Shown: piece by piece, positions 1-6,892 of the stretch
Numbering within the stretch: the first letter of the stretch is position 1
Layout of the letters: every line of letters starts with the position of its first letter
DNA from: DATJPW01 sp035506215
Lineage (GTDB): Bacteria; Desulfobacterota; Desulfomonilia; Desulfomonilales; Desulfomonilaceae
Assembly (NCBI GenBank): GCA_035506215.1
Contig: DATJPW010000403.1
Span: 1 to 13,121, forward strand
Length of the DNA: 13,121 nucleotides
Direction: 5' to 3'
Program-made: the position numbers and the translations under genes
The notes under the pieces: generated by a model
Databases searched by the model: none
The model's input: only the letters and a program-made list of their open reading frames with translations
Told to the model about the DNA's origin: nothing

Positions 1-450
1 ATATCCGCCCCTAGGAGCTTTCGTCGTGACCTCGTCACGATAATTGCCCACCCTTCGAATCCGGTTCACACCTTAACTGTGGATCAAGTCCGCAAGCTTT
101 TTGACGGAGAGTACACGAATTGGGCTCAACTTGGTGGACCCGACTTGCCCGTAAAGCCCGTGATTAGTCGGGAAACGCTCGGTGTGGTTGAAGACCTTTT
201 CAGCGTCCCCATTGCAGCTACCGGAATTAGGGTCCCGTTTCTGAGCTTTCTGCTTGTCGGGGTGGCTGAAGCGGAGGGCGCTGTGGGCTTTCTGCTCACG
301 AGCAATATGGAACAGCTCGAATTCGTAAGAGGCCACGTCGCAATCAAAAAGATCGCCATCAAAAAGGACATACGTTCGCCAGCATTAATCCCAAATCCGG
401 TTGCCGTGATCGATGGCTCGTACCCACTGTTCGCTCGCGAGGTTAAGTGA
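1..450 (+). CDS. PstS/PBP-like substrate-binding protein, C-terminal part (5' end outside window)
   Basis: The frame is open from base 1 to the TGA at 448-450, so about 149 C-terminal residues are present and the start lies to the left. The order of motifs resembles the second lobe of periplasmic phosphate-binding proteins (PstS/PBP-like family): a NPVHTLTVDQVRKLFDGEY segment followed by TNWAQLGGPD (the usual LT-x-x-Q-x-x-x-IF-G...NW...GGP pattern), then a VISRE strand, a GAVGFL segment (the family's gAIGY) and a C-terminal IDGSYPLFARE (the family's DGSYPL-R). Such proteins bind phosphate or another oxyanion in the periplasm for an ABC transporter or a sensor. Odd point: after SRE the family normally has a Ser-Gly-Thr anion-binding loop, and here it reads TLGVVEDLF, so phosphate binding is doubtful. 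The GTG at 79 is internal to the domain and is not the start. Family call good, ligand unknown. Confidence 0.72.
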   Translation: MSAPRSFRRDLVTIIAHPSNPVHTLTVDQVRKLFDGEYTNWAQLGGPDLPVKPVISRETLGVVEDLFSVPIAATGIRVPFLSFLLVGVAEAEGAVGFLLTSNMEQLEFVRGHVAIKKIAIKKDIRSPALIPNPVAVIDGSYPLFAREVK

Positions 451-644
451 TGCCCATGTGTGCCATGCAGATTCGGACGTATCAATACAAAGGCAAGAAA
501 ATCTTTGAGGTTGCCCATTGTGAAGAAAAGACCCCGGCCTGCCGTCACAAACCGGACCTCAAACTAGAGAAGACCCTGGATTCACAGCCTACAAAGAGTT
601 CGGGACTTCGGAATAGTATCACGAGCCTCTTAACTCTCAAGTGA
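450..644 (+). CDS. Small hypothetical protein (64 aa), doubtful
   Basis: An ATG at 450 shares one base with the TGA of the PBP-like gene, and a GAGG at 439-442 lies seven bases upstream, so translational coupling is possible. The predicted product is 64 residues, basic and polar, with three scattered cysteines (one in the first five residues, then in VAHCEEKTPACRH) and no membrane segment. I recognise no family. The frame ends at TGA 642-644, 11 bases before the diguanylate cyclase start, so if real it would sit in the same operon. It may equally be a chance frame in the 205-base gap between the two genes. Only the start context and the tight packing support it. Confidence 0.3.
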   Translation: MPMCAMQIRTYQYKGKKIFEVAHCEEKTPACRHKPDLKLEKTLDSQPTKSSGLRNSITSLLTLK

Positions 645-655
645 GGAGGTCGGTC

Positions 656-2125
656 ATGAAAAAGAGCAACGTTATTCAAATTAGGCCCACACCAAGCCAG
701 GGGAATGGAAAGCGTAAAATAGACGCTCGACAAGCGCTGAATGATGTTCTGTCCGGAATGAACGACCAGACGCTTATGCAGAAGTACGCCCTCTCAGCCA
801 TAGGACTCAAGAGCCTTCTCGACAAGCTGGTAGAGGCGGGACTCATTAAAGAATCGGAAGTTGAAGACAGGGCCTCTCTGAGCCAGCGAACCGTTCAAAT
901 TGCGATAGGCGACTATCCTAGTGGGGGCACATTTCAAGCCTCCAGATTGGACAGCCGTAAAGAGACTCCTGCCATCCCAACCGAGCAAGTAATTCAGTAT
1001 GCGAGGGATCTGGCCCGGATACACGCCGAGGAAAAGGCAAGGAGGGCCCAACTGGAGCTGGCCAACCAGAGGCTTGCGGCGGAGATCGCGGAACGCAAGC
1101 GGACCGAGATGGCCTTGAGGGAAAGCGAGGAACGCTATAAGGCGCTGTCTGAAAACTCGTTGACAGGCATCTTTATACATCAAAACGACGAGTTGGCCTA
1201 CGTGAATGACAGGCTTGCCGCGATGGGCGGTTTCTCTCCGGCAGAAATGCTCGGCAGGCCCTTCTGGGAATTTGTTCATCCTCAGGATAGAGACATAGTC
1301 AAACACAAGTCTCTGCCCGGTTCACCGAACAAATCAGTCCCGAGCCATTACGACTTTCGTTTTGTGTGCAAGAACGGTGAAATGAAATGGGTGAACGCCT
1401 TGGTCGGAACTATTCAGCATCGCGGGCGTTCGGCCTGCATGGGAAACCTGATCGACATCACTCAGAATAAGCGAGCCGAAGAAGAGCGAGAAAAACTTAT
1501 CGCCGATCTCACGATGGCGAGAGAAGCCCTAAATTTCCGGGCAAGTCATGACCTATTGACAGGTCTTTGGAATCGCACAGCTCTTCTGGAGCGCTTGAAA
1601 GGGGAACTTGATCGTGCAGATCGAGAGGAACAGTATTTAGCTGTGGCCATGGCAGATTTGGACCACTTCAAAGGGATCAATGACACTTACGGCCATCAGG
1701 CAGGGGATGCCGTCCTGCAGGAGGTGGCTAACAGGATACGTTCTTCTTTGCGCTCGTATGACACTGCCGGCCGGTACGGTGGAGAAGAAATAGTTATTAT
1801 TCTTCCTGGTTGCGATGGGGACAGTGCGGCCAATCTGGCTGAAAGGGTGCGACAATCCATTTGCGACAGATCGGTTGAAACCGATAGTGGGTCTGTTCCT
1901 GTTACGGTGAGTCTGGGCGTTGCTGCGACCGGTCGTGGCGCAAGGATCAACTTGGACGCCATGATCTCCGCCGCGGACAGCGCCTTGTATCGGGCCAAAC
2001 GATCAGGACGCAACTGCGTAATGGTTGCAGGGCCGGAGGGACGACCACGTGAATCATCTACCGTAGGAGAAGGCGGAGAATGCCGATACCACTTAGATGA
2101 TACCAGCGAAATATCGGTAGGTTAG
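656..2125 (+). CDS. Diguanylate cyclase with N-terminal SGM/LM module, coiled coil, PAS and GGDEF domain
   Basis: Predicted cytoplasmic enzyme of 489 residues making cyclic di-GMP from two GTP. The start is ATG 656, with GAGGAGG at 643-649 six bases upstream; the in-frame GTG at 641 lies before this ribosome site. Domain order: residues 19-72 carry the module shared with two other proteins here (SGMNDQTLMQKY, then SAIGLKSLLDKL); about 115-155 is a charged coiled coil; 156-275 is a PAS domain with PAC tail (SEERYKALSEN to IDITQNK); about 296-455 is GGDEF. Metal/GTP residues are in DLDHFKGIND (334-343). The active loop is GGEEI (375-379), with Ile in place of the usual Phe, and an inhibitory-site RSYD (366-369) lies exactly five residues before it, so product feedback is expected. 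No membrane segment is seen, so the signal is probably intracellular. The last ~30 residues form a polar tail. The PilZ-like gene follows after 23 bases. Confidence 0.92.
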   Translation: MKKSNVIQIRPTPSQGNGKRKIDARQALNDVLSGMNDQTLMQKYALSAIGLKSLLDKLVEAGLIKESEVEDRASLSQRTVQIAIGDYPSGGTFQASRLDSRKETPAIPTEQVIQYARDLARIHAEEKARRAQLELANQRLAAEIAERKRTEMALRESEERYKALSENSLTGIFIHQNDELAYVNDRLAAMGGFSPAEMLGRPFWEFVHPQDRDIVKHKSLPGSPNKSVPSHYDFRFVCKNGEMKWVNALVGTIQHRGRSACMGNLIDITQNKRAEEEREKLIADLTMAREALNFRASHDLLTGLWNRTALLERLKGELDRADREEQYLAVAMADLDHFKGINDTYGHQAGDAVLQEVANRIRSSLRSYDTAGRYGGEEIVIILPGCDGDSAANLAERVRQSICDRSVETDSGSVPVTVSLGVAATGRGARINLDAMISAADSALYRAKRSGRNCVMVAGPEGRPRESSTVGEGGECRYHLDDTSEISVG

Positions 2126-2135
2126 TTTAGGAAAT

Positions 2136-2147
2136 GGAGGGACCTCC
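2136..2147 (+). promoter_or_regulatory. Ribosome site of the PilZ-like gene inside a small inverted repeat
   Basis: GGAGGG at 2136-2141 is the ribosome binding site for ATG 2149 (seven-base spacer). The bases just after it, CCTCC (2143-2147), are complementary to it, so GGAG 2136-2139 can pair with CTCC 2144-2147 around a four-base loop. This could lower initiation unless ribosomes finishing the upstream cyclase gene open it. The stem is short and the effect is inferred. The site also decides the start: the in-frame ATG at 2134 lies before the ribosome site. Confidence 0.45.
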
Positions 2148-2148
2148 G

Positions 2149-2688
2149 ATGGAAACCAAGCGCAAGATAAAGGCAAAAGACATAGTGAACAATATCCGCT
2201 CGGGTATGAGCGACTCTCAATTGATGAACAAACATGGACTCTCGTCGAAAGGTCTTCAAAGTATTTTCAAGAAATTAGTTGATGCCAAAGCGATAAAAGT
2301 CCAGGAACTTTTCAATAGAACGTCAGATGTCGGTGACGACACAGCGGATGTCGCAAACATCAGATTTGTCCCAAGAGACTGTGTGGATGTCCCTTTACCG
2401 ATTTGCGACGCAGCCGACCCTCAGAATATGGGCACAATCGTAGACGTGACGGAACAAGGGCTCGGAATACGTGGTATCCGAACCGAGACAGGTGAGACAA
2501 AGACCCTTGTATTTTTCTCAGACAGGCTCTTTCCGGTTGGTCCGTTTGCTCTCGAAGCTCAATGCCGGTGGGTCAAGAACGGAAGGAGTGACGGACAGAT
2601 AGAGTCCGGATTCGAAATAACGAATATTTCTGAGGCCGGTTCGCAACAGCTCAAAAAAATCATTCAATGGGTCGCCCTTCGAGATTAA
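2149..2688 (+). CDS. SGM/LM-module plus PilZ-like domain protein
   Basis: A 179-residue soluble protein. Residues 4-57 are the shared module (IRSGMSDSQLMNKHGLSS, GLQSIFKKLVDAKAI, then QELFNR), about half identical by eye to the front of hybrid kinase A. Residues ~72-179 form a PilZ-like beta-barrel candidate: VPRDCVDVPL near its start, DVTEQGLGIRG matching the D-x-S/T-x-x-G motif, then a CRWV strand and SGFEI. PilZ proteins bind c-di-GMP through RxxxR and DxSxxG; the second is recognisable, but only one Arg of the first is visible, so ligand binding is uncertain. It lies 23 bases behind a diguanylate cyclase carrying the same module, which suggests a synthase/effector pair in one operon. The start at 2149 is chosen over 2134 because of the GGAGGG. 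It could instead be a non-binding PilZ adaptor. Confidence 0.8.
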   Translation: METKRKIKAKDIVNNIRSGMSDSQLMNKHGLSSKGLQSIFKKLVDAKAIKVQELFNRTSDVGDDTADVANIRFVPRDCVDVPLPICDAADPQNMGTIVDVTEQGLGIRGIRTETGETKTLVFFSDRLFPVGPFALEAQCRWVKNGRSDGQIESGFEITNISEAGSQQLKKIIQWVALRD

Positions 2689-2828
2689 CACGAATCCGCG
2701 GTCAAAGCAGAACATTGGACCTGTAGCGACGGCGTACATGATCGGAAAATGGATGAGCAGGCAAGTGGTCGCCTCTAGCGGGCAGAGGAATTCGCGTGAC
2801 GGCAAGTTGCCCGGCTTGGGAGCACATT

Positions 2829-3089
2829 ATGAGCGAGCGCGGCATTCCTTATGATCTGGACGAATGGGATTGTCTCTATTGTAAGCTGGTGACAATCTGC
2901 CCGTACGGCCAAGCGGTTACGGGGCACAAGGAGTTTTGCCGACTCCAGACGTCATGCCCCCAGAGAATACCTATAGAGTGTGATGCATGCATGCCGCCCG
3001 AAATCGAACAGTGCCTAGTAGACATCTATGGTTTCGATGAACTGGCGACCACAGATGAATTGGCAATCTTTTTTAAGATTCATATGTGA
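2829..3089 (+). CDS. Small cysteine-rich protein (86 aa), probable metal-binding
   Basis: I do not recognise a named family. The predicted product has eight cysteines at 15, 18, 24, 37, 43, 51, 54 and 62, that is C-x2-C-x5-C-x12-C-x5-C-x7-C-x2-C-x7-C, with two CxxC knuckles (CLYC and CDAC) and additional CP pairs. This suits a zinc ribbon or an iron-sulfur site. It has no signal peptide or membrane segment; the C-terminal third is acidic. ATG 2829 is preferred because GGGAG at 2818-2822 is six bases upstream; an earlier in-frame GTG at 2796 would add 11 residues including one more cysteine. It lies 140 bases after the PilZ-like gene on the same strand and may belong to that operon or have its own promoter. 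Its last 10 bases overlap the convergent RsbW-like gene. Confidence 0.65.
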   Translation: MSERGIPYDLDEWDCLYCKLVTICPYGQAVTGHKEFCRLQTSCPQRIPIECDACMPPEIEQCLVDIYGFDELATTDELAIFFKIHM

Positions 3090-3511
3090 GCCGTGGACCG
3101 TAAGTCGATCTTCGTTCTCAAAATATTGCGGTCTTCATGGCGATGATATTCCATCCCATCGGACATTTGCCTCACGAGATGAATTCCAAGCCCACCGACT
3201 TCGCTCTCCGAAATGGATTCCGCTAATTTGGGCGGGGGCATGCTAAGCGGATCGAACTCTTGACCGTCATCGATGAACTCGATGACCAGCTCAGGGTCCT
3301 GTAGCTTCATTACCACCCGTATTTGGTGATAGGATTTGTCATTGAACGCGTACTTGATGATATTTGTAAGCACTTCTTCAAGTATAAGATTCACTTTGTA
3401 AAGTGCTTCCAGCCGAACTGAATGATGATCCAGAAATGTGTCCGCCTGTTTGATCAATTCAGGCAAGTCATCGAATTGATTTCGTATCAACAGAATAAGT
3501 TCGTTCTTCAT
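3080..3511 (-). CDS. RsbW-like anti-sigma/serine kinase (HATPase_c_2)
   Basis: A 143-residue GHKL-fold ATPase of the RsbW/SpoIIAB type. These proteins bind a sigma factor or another partner and phosphorylate a cognate STAS antagonist on serine. The N box is ILEEVLTNIIKYAF (Glu45/Glu46, Asn50), G1 is DDGQEFDP (81-88) and G2 is GGLGIHLVRQMSDG (106-119); the length is normal for the family. There is no His phosphoacceptor domain, which separates it from the sensor kinases nearby. A purine-rich AAGAAG lies five bases before ATG 3511. It is the last gene of the minus-strand cluster after a STAS gene, its expected partner, 120 bases upstream. No sigma factor and no PP2C-type phosphatase lies beside it, so its output is unknown. 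Its 3' end overlaps the cysteine-rich gene by 10 bases, tail to tail. Confidence 0.85.
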   Translation of the reverse strand: MKNELILLIRNQFDDLPELIKQADTFLDHHSVRLEALYKVNLILEEVLTNIIKYAFNDKSYHQIRVVMKLQDPELVIEFIDDGQEFDPLSMPPPKLAESISESEVGGLGIHLVRQMSDGMEYHRHEDRNILRTKIDLRSTAHI

Positions 3512-3552
3512 TCCGACTTCTTACGGCAACAATCCGGGCGGGACAAGATGCA

Positions 3553-3586
3553 CTCCGCTACGTGACGGAGCCCGAACTCACTCGGG
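3553..3586 (-). terminator. Two adjacent short hairpins between the STAS and RsbW-like genes
   Basis: CTCCG 3553-3557 pairs with CGGAG 3566-3570, and directly next to it CCCGA 3571-3575 pairs with TCGGG 3582-3586 (loops of 8 and 6 bases). They lie in the 120-base gap between two genes normally made in a set ratio. No run of T follows on the minus strand, so this is better read as a possible attenuating or RNA-stabilising structure than as a full terminator. Confidence 0.3.
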
Positions 3587-3631
3587 AGAGATCACTCTGC
3601 AAGTGGCTGACAAACGCCGCTTGATTTCCAA

Positions 3632-3973
3632 TCAGTAACGGAGAATTCTTAGCGCCTCGTCCTCATTTTGAGCTATAGGTATCAGCTTAACGGTCCCTGA
3701 ATTTAGGAGAGTTTCCTCTACCATCGGCTGAGGACTGAGCACGACCAGCTTCTTTCCTATGGCGGCTAGCGATTTGGCGCCGGCAAACAATAGCCGTATG
3801 CCAAGCGAGGCCAAATATGACACTTGGCTCATATCCACCAGCACGTCCATATTGCTGGACTGGACAACCTGTCTGAATTGTTCGCCAATCTGACCTTCGC
3901 CTTCCACGTCGAGTTTTCCGGCAAGCTCTATACGGGTCAGTGCCGAGTCAGATCGCATTACTCTCAATTCCAT
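3632..3973 (-). CDS. STAS-domain anti-sigma factor antagonist (RsbV/SpoIIAA-like)
   Basis: A 113-residue single STAS domain. Members of this family bind the RsbW-type kinase when unphosphorylated and free its target; phosphorylation of a conserved serine breaks the complex. Visible features are strand one with IELAGKLDVEGEG, then LVDMSQVSYLASLGIR containing the serine (Ser56), followed by a KKLVVLSP strand. The residue before the serine is Ala rather than the usual Asp (ASLG instead of DSxG), a recognisable subgroup variant. ATG 3973 is chosen because AAGGAG lies seven bases upstream; a TTG three bases earlier is too close. The gene follows hybrid kinase A after 99 bases on the same strand and precedes the RsbW-like gene, so the three may be one operon linking a two-component sensor with partner switching. 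Confidence 0.88.
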   Translation of the reverse strand: MELRVMRSDSALTRIELAGKLDVEGEGQIGEQFRQVVQSSNMDVLVDMSQVSYLASLGIRLLFAGAKSLAAIGKKLVVLSPQPMVEETLLNSGTVKLIPIAQNEDEALRILRY

Positions 3974-4035
3974 CAAACGTCTCCTTTCGGAATGGCTTAG
4001 ATCCTTTTATCCTGGACATGGGGACGGGGGCGTTT

Positions 4036-4059
4036 GCGTAGCCGTTTTGGTGGCGACGC
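4036..4059 (-). other. Imperfect hairpin between kinase A and the STAS gene
   Basis: GCGTAGCCG at 4036-4044 and TGGCGACGC at 4051-4059 can pair with one mismatch and one G-T wobble around a six-base loop. It lies just downstream of the stop of hybrid kinase A. There is no T tract on the minus strand, so a role in mRNA processing or partial termination is only a guess. Confidence 0.25.
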
Positions 4060-4072
4060 GAGGAACTTCTTC

Positions 4073-6637
4073 TCAAGGTGCATCCAATACCTGCCTGACC
4101 TGTTGAAGCAGTTGCGCAACATTAAAGGGTTTGCTCACAAAACCTTTTGCGCCGAGATCAAGCGCTTCTCTCGGGGTGCCGTCGGATGCATAGCCGCTGG
4201 CCACAAGAATTTTCAGAGCGGGATTCAGCTTAAGGAGTTTTCTTATGCACTGTCTGCCGCTCATTTCAGGCATGATCAGGTCTAGTATCACCAGGGCTAT
4301 GTTGCGTTCCTCTTTTCGGTAAATTTCCAGGGCCTCTTTGCCGGTCTTCGCTGCAAGCACTTTATAACCGCATCGGCCGAGAACTTGTTCCCCCAGTTCC
4401 CTTACGAAATCTTCGTCATCGACCAGGAGCACGGTTTCCGTCCCACCGGGGATATCAGCCGTTGGCGCCGATTTCCCCGAAGAGTCTTCGTGATCTTCTA
4501 TTGCGGGAAAGTAGATTTGGAACGTGGTACCTGTACCTTGCTCGCTTTCGCATTTGATATGACCGCCATGTTGTTGGACAATGCCGTAAACGACTGACAG
4601 ACCAAGGCCGGTCCCCCTTCCCACTTCCTTTGTGGTGAAGAACGGATCGAAAATATGTTCCAACGTTTTTTTATCCATTCCTGTGCCTGTATCGGAAATG
4701 CTCAGGAGCACGTAAAGACCCGGTTTCGCGTTGGAGTGCGTCCGGCAGTAGGCGTCGTCGAGGGTCACACATTCCGTACGGATGGTGAGTTTCCCCCCTT
4801 CCGGCATAGCATCCCGGGCGTTGACTGCCAGGTTCATGATGAGTTGCTCTATCTGGCCAGGATCTGCATTTATCGGGGCGAGTGGATCCGCAAGTTTTGC
4901 GTCAATCTTAATCATTCTCGGTATCGTTCTGCTCACGATTTCCTGTACATGCCTGATTTGCTGGTTAAGGTTGATGGGACGCTGGTTGCTCTCTGTTTTT
5001 CGGCTGAAAGTAAGCAATCGGTGAACAAGGTCTCTCCCGGCACGCGCGGCTTGATTTATTTTCTGGAGATCGGCATATTCCTGCTCTGTTTCCTTTTTTT
5101 GTAACAACAGCAACTCCGAAAAACCCATTGTGACTTGGAGAAGGTTATTGAACTCGTGTGCAATGCCTCCAGCCAATGTCCCCACCGCCTCCATCTTCTG
5201 GGCTTGAAGAAATTGTTTTTCCAGGGCCTTGCGTTCGGTAAGGTCCGAAAATGATCCCATCACAGCCATGGTCTTGCCGGTATCATCTTTGACCAATGCG
5301 GTTGCTGTTTGGACATGAAAGGGAGAACCATCCTTCTTTTTCGCGACCAGCTCGCCTGTCCATGAGCCCACATTCACTGTGGCCTGCCAAGCCTGCTTGG
5401 CCTGTTCCTCTTCAGACCAAAACTCCAAGGTTTTTTTTCCAAGAAGTTCGCCTTCGTGATCATATCCCCATAATTTCAGCACGGCAGCATTCACGTAGGT
5501 CAAGACACCGGAAAGATCAGCTATCGCTATGCCGTTGATCGAGGACGCGACCACGCTTTCTTTTATTTGAAGTGCCTCTTCAGTGCGTTTGCGTTCTTCG
5601 ATTTCGTGCTGCATAGCTTCTTCATGTTTCTGCTTCTGCGCCAACTGGGCCCGTTCAAGAGTAAGGTCTTCAATTAGAATCAGCAGGGATCTCGTTACGC
5701 CCACACGGATGGACCTGAAATGCATCCGGCCCCAGATCTTGTTCTCTTCAATTTGGAGCACCGCCTGATATATTTCGGGTCTTCTGGTCGAGAAAACCTT
5801 CTCCGCTATTGACTGGGCCTCTTGGGCCACCCACGGATTAGGAAAAAGACTTGCAAAAGGTTTATTCAGGATTTCTCTATGCGCTGAACTGAAACGTTCC
5901 CAACACTGATTTGCAAAAGTAATTTTGCCAGACTCATCGATCAACAAAGCAGGGACAGGAAGAACCTGAACCAACTTTCCGAACCATGTTTTCGTTATCC
6001 CGGTAAAACTGAAGCTGCCTGAAGACGTAAGCTCATCTACCATAAGACGTGAAAGGTCCACCGATTCAGTGCCTTCGTCATCATCATACAACCGACAGCT
6101 GTCTGCCATATTCATATGAGACTGCACAAACGTCCGCAAGTCTCCCCAATTCCCGCTGGATACCTGACCGATATTAAAGCCGCTATACAAATTCTCTCCG
6201 CGACCTTCTCTACGGACCCAATTGCATGTGGCCTCTAAGACAATGGGCGAAATCACAAATAACTCATCTGCCGGAATTACAAATGTCTTTACCTCACCGA
6301 TCCTTACTGAAACACCTTTTATCCTTAATCCATTATCTGAAACATCACAGATTATACCATTATTATCAGGTCGGTCGTATTCATGTATCGCCAATGGGTG
6401 ATCTACGTAGTCTCTAGCTGAGGATCGTAAATCATCAAGAGTAACGGAATCCTTATATAGAGGATTGCGTCCCTGCAATTCTGAGGGACGAACAGCTTTT
6501 GCCTCCAACAGTTGTTTGAATAGTTGCTGAATGCCGGTAGCGGAAATCTCGTATTTTTCCATTAACTGCCAATCGCTCATACCCGAGCGAATGTCTCTTA
6601 CGACATCCCCGGCTTTGATAGTAATTTGGTCGGTCAT
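4073..6637 (-). CDS. Hybrid sensor histidine kinase A: SGM/LM module, PilZ-like, two PAS, HisKA, HATPase, receiver
   Basis: An 854-residue protein with no clear membrane segment, so probably a cytoplasmic sensor. Domain order: shared module 4-57 (IRSGMSDWQLMEKY, GIQQLFKQLLEAKAV); PilZ-like domain about 74-186 (ARDYVDHPL, CDVSDNGLRIKG, CNWV, SGFNI); PAS about 220-335; charged coiled coil 335-360; PAS/PAC about 360-475; HisKA with GGIAHEFNNLL (phospho-His494); HATPase with N box NLAVNARDA (602-610), G1 SDTGTGM (648-654), FDPFF and GRGTGLGL; receiver about 735-854 with acidic Asp740/Asp741, phosphoacceptor Asp786 in LDLIMPEMSG and Lys836 in SKPF. The kinase and receiver are thus complete. ATG 6637 begins directly before the module; its ribosome site is weak (GGGAAAGG two bases away). 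STAS and RsbW-like genes follow. The PilZ-like domain could let c-di-GMP tune the kinase, but the RxxxR motif is not intact. Confidence 0.92.
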   Translation of the reverse strand: MTDQITIKAGDVVRDIRSGMSDWQLMEKYEISATGIQQLFKQLLEAKAVRPSELQGRNPLYKDSVTLDDLRSSARDYVDHPLAIHEYDRPDNNGIICDVSDNGLRIKGVSVRIGEVKTFVIPADELFVISPIVLEATCNWVRREGRGENLYSGFNIGQVSSGNWGDLRTFVQSHMNMADSCRLYDDDEGTESVDLSRLMVDELTSSGSFSFTGITKTWFGKLVQVLPVPALLIDESGKITFANQCWERFSSAHREILNKPFASLFPNPWVAQEAQSIAEKVFSTRRPEIYQAVLQIEENKIWGRMHFRSIRVGVTRSLLILIEDLTLERAQLAQKQKHEEAMQHEIEERKRTEEALQIKESVVASSINGIAIADLSGVLTYVNAAVLKLWGYDHEGELLGKKTLEFWSEEEQAKQAWQATVNVGSWTGELVAKKKDGSPFHVQTATALVKDDTGKTMAVMGSFSDLTERKALEKQFLQAQKMEAVGTLAGGIAHEFNNLLQVTMGFSELLLLQKKETEQEYADLQKINQAARAGRDLVHRLLTFSRKTESNQRPINLNQQIRHVQEIVSRTIPRMIKIDAKLADPLAPINADPGQIEQLIMNLAVNARDAMPEGGKLTIRTECVTLDDAYCRTHSNAKPGLYVLLSISDTGTGMDKKTLEHIFDPFFTTKEVGRGTGLGLSVVYGIVQQHGGHIKCESEQGTGTTFQIYFPAIEDHEDSSGKSAPTADIPGGTETVLLVDDEDFVRELGEQVLGRCGYKVLAAKTGKEALEIYRKEERNIALVILDLIMPEMSGRQCIRKLLKLNPALKILVASGYASDGTPREALDLGAKGFVSKPFNVAQLLQQVRQVLDAP

Positions 6638-6695
6638 GACCTTTCCCGGTTCACAGGGCGGGAAGCGAATGGAACTCGCTCCTTTGTCCCACAGG

Positions 6696-6724
6696 ATATT
6701 AGGGTTCCCATGTTAATTTGTGGA
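6696..6724 (-). promoter_or_regulatory. Candidate promoter for kinase A
   Basis: Read on the minus strand, TCCACA (6724-6719) is followed after 17 bases by TAATAT (6701-6696). Each hexamer matches the sigma-70 consensus at four of six positions. It lies about 60 bases before ATG 6637, a sensible distance. Weak candidate. Confidence 0.3.
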
Positions 6725-6811
6725 GATGTCCCTATGTCTCAGCACAGATGGGCTCTCGACCACATGATAACATATGTCTGACGCTGCTTAGAAATTTATC
6801 TATCGGCAATC

Positions 6812-6853
6812 TTACGGTCCTTTTCGACAGACCGAATCTTTGTGTAGTAAAAT
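6812..6853 (+). promoter_or_regulatory. Candidate promoter of the DinB-like gene, with a small inverted repeat at the -35
   Basis: TCGACA at 6824-6829 and TAAAAT at 6848-6853 are separated by 18 bases; each matches the sigma-70 consensus at five of six positions. CGGTC (about 6815-6819) and GACCG (about 6829-6833) flank the -35 as an inverted repeat that could be an operator. The 255-base gap 6638-6892 between kinase A and the DinB-like gene holds only these divergent promoter signals; I see no further gene there. Confidence 0.4.
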
Positions 6854-6892
6854 TTAGCGCAGGCAAATAAATTCGCCGAGGGAGGATATACC

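Noticed and set aside
794..1306. Minus-strand open frame of 170 codons inside the diguanylate cyclase gene
   Set aside because: It is antisense to the PAS region of a well supported gene and shows no family features.
4655..5104. Plus-strand open frame of 149 codons inside kinase A
   Set aside because: It mirrors the HATPase/HisKA coding region; composition and lack of a ribosome site indicate a shadow frame.
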